DNA from: Thermoproteota archaeon
GTDB lineage: Archaea > Thermoproteota > Bathyarchaeia > Bathyarchaeales > Bathycorpusculaceae
DNA: 8,026 nt
NCBI GenBank assembly: GCA_012511995.1
Contig: JAAZFA010000156.1
Coordinates: 1-8,026 of the forward strand
Direction of reading: 5' to 3'
Both the position numbers and the translations under genes were made by a program. The notes under the pieces are model-generated. The model was not told the origin of the DNA. It was given only the letters and a program-made list of their open reading frames with translations, and ran no database searches. Positions within the stretch are counted from its first letter, which is position 1; each line of letters starts with the position of its first letter. Positions 7,647 through 8,026 of the stretch are shown here, one piece after another.

Positions 7647-7652
7647 AGTATA
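7647..7652 (-). promoter_or_regulatory. Candidate -10 box for sspBCD
   Basis: TATACT on the minus strand matches five of six consensus bases and lies about 75 bases before the sspB start. The -35 region 16 to 17 bases upstream is poor (TGATTT or ATGATT) and falls on the 14-bp palindrome, which would suit an activator- or repressor-controlled promoter. Position and strength are tentative. Confidence 0.3.
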
Positions 7653-7668
7653 ATCGATTCTATATAAT
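7649..7668 (+). promoter_or_regulatory. Candidate -10 boxes for sspA (two TATAAT)
   Basis: Perfect TATAAT hexamers occur at 7649-7654 and 7663-7668, upstream of sspA on its strand. Neither has a good -35 at 17 bases: TTATTG (7626-7631) for the first and TTCCAA (7640-7645) for the second. The leader to the sspA start would be about 75 to 90 bases. Such boxes arise easily in AT-rich DNA, so this is a moderate call. Confidence 0.4.
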
Positions 7669-7682
7669 AAATCATATGATTT
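7669..7682. promoter_or_regulatory. 14-bp perfect palindrome, candidate operator
   Basis: AAATCATATGATTT reads the same on both strands over its full 14 bases. It begins one base after the second TATAAT box of sspA and covers the likely -35 of sspB, so a dimeric regulator bound here could block or gate both directions. No regulator gene is in view. The symmetry is better than expected by chance for a given site, though AT-rich DNA favours palindromes. Confidence 0.5.
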
Positions 7683-7749
7683 TACTGTTTATTCTTACAG
7701 CTCAAATACACATTAATACTTACTAAAACTTTGGATTAGTCCTAACTCT

Positions 7750-8026
7750 ATGATTTATTTAGATAATAATGCAATGACTCCTTGTGACCCTGAGGTCATA
7801 GAGCTAATGAAAAGTTCGCTCTCTAGTAGTGTTCTTGGTAATCCGTCTTCGAATCATGCGTTTGGATGGCGAGCTAATGAACGTTATGAGCTTGCTAAAG
7901 AAATTATTGCTGATGTGTATAACGCTTTGCCTGATGATGTGATTTTTACGTCTGGCGCAAGTGAGGCTAATAACCATGCAATTTTAGGAGTGGTTCAAGC
8001 AGCAATCTTGAACAAGGTAAAAAGAA
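7750..8026 (+). CDS. sspA: SspA, cysteine desulfurase (N-terminal 92 codons, cut by window end)
   Basis: The frame from ATG at 7750 is open to the window edge and starts MIYLDNNAMTP, the usual opening of NifS/IscS-type aminotransferase class V enzymes. GNPSSNHAFGWRA (30-42) and FTSGASEANNHAILG (66-80) are the expected following motifs; the latter contributes to the PLP phosphate pocket. These enzymes take sulfur from L-cysteine as a persulfide; the catalytic Cys and PLP lysine lie beyond the window. Its divergent position next to sspBCD identifies it as the sulfur donor SspA rather than a housekeeping IscS. The start fits the family N-terminus exactly, though the ribosome binding site is weak. 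Two small departures are seen: Met9 where Thr is usual in the NATTP motif, and Ser71 where many family members have Thr (SGATE); Ser is a mild change. Confidence 0.9.
   Translation, partial: MIYLDNNAMTPCDPEVIELMKSSLSSSVLGNPSSNHAFGWRANERYELAKEIIADVYNALPDDVIFTSGASEANNHAILGVVQAAILNKVKR

Larger units (their letters stand above)
7574..7749. promoter_or_regulatory. Divergent promoter region between sspB and sspA
   Basis: This 176-base AT-rich region must drive sspBCD leftward and sspA rightward. Its centre (about 7629-7682) concentrates the signals: two perfect TATAAT boxes on the plus strand, a TATACT box on the minus strand overlapping the first of them, a TTGGA/TCCAA inverted repeat and a 14-bp palindrome. 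No gene fits here. The close packing would let one regulator or a single RNA polymerase control both directions, coordinating the sulfur donor with the modification complex. Confidence 0.6.

Noticed and set aside
1..8026. CRISPR array, tRNA, rRNA, insertion sequence or plasmid origin
   Set aside because: No spaced direct repeats, tRNA-like fold, transposase or terminal inverted repeats were seen on reading both strands.

Overview
This window holds most of a DNA phosphorothioation defence island of the Ssp type, the single-strand backbone-sulfur modification system described in Vibrio. The DNA is clearly AT-rich. The gene set (a DUF4007 protein, a large P-loop ATPase, a PAPS-reductase-like ATP pyrophosphatase and a divergent NifS-like cysteine desulfurase) fits a gammaproteobacterium, probably marine (Vibrio, Shewanella, Pseudoalteromonas and similar). 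That host guess is inference; no marker gene is present.

Layout, right to left on the minus strand: sspB (7573-6638), sspC (6648-3331) and sspD (3322-2492) form one tight operon. sspB and sspC overlap by 11 bases. sspC and sspD are 8 bases apart, with the sspD ribosome binding site running into the sspC stop. The operon ends in a probable intrinsic terminator (2442-2474). About 300 bases separate it from a second minus-strand unit: a 698-aa protein that joins a PLD-type nuclease domain to an SF2 helicase (2192-96, TTG start), directly followed by the first 31 codons of another gene that leaves the window at base 1. On the plus strand sspA (cysteine desulfurase) starts at 7750 and runs off the right edge. 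The 176-base divergent region between sspB and sspA carries overlapping promoter-like elements, a 14-bp perfect palindrome and a second inverted repeat.

How the genes probably work together: SspA draws sulfur from cysteine, SspD activates the DNA backbone phosphate with ATP and hands on sulfur, SspB nicks DNA, and SspC supplies ATPase activity. Together they mark self DNA with phosphorothioates. The PLD-helicase and the cut-off gene after it are the best candidates for the interference arm that attacks invading DNA. Neither resembles the known partner SspE (DUF262/DUF1524) in what can be seen, so this arm is the least explained part of the window. Whether it corresponds to a described partner such as SspFGH or is new cannot be settled from the sequence alone.
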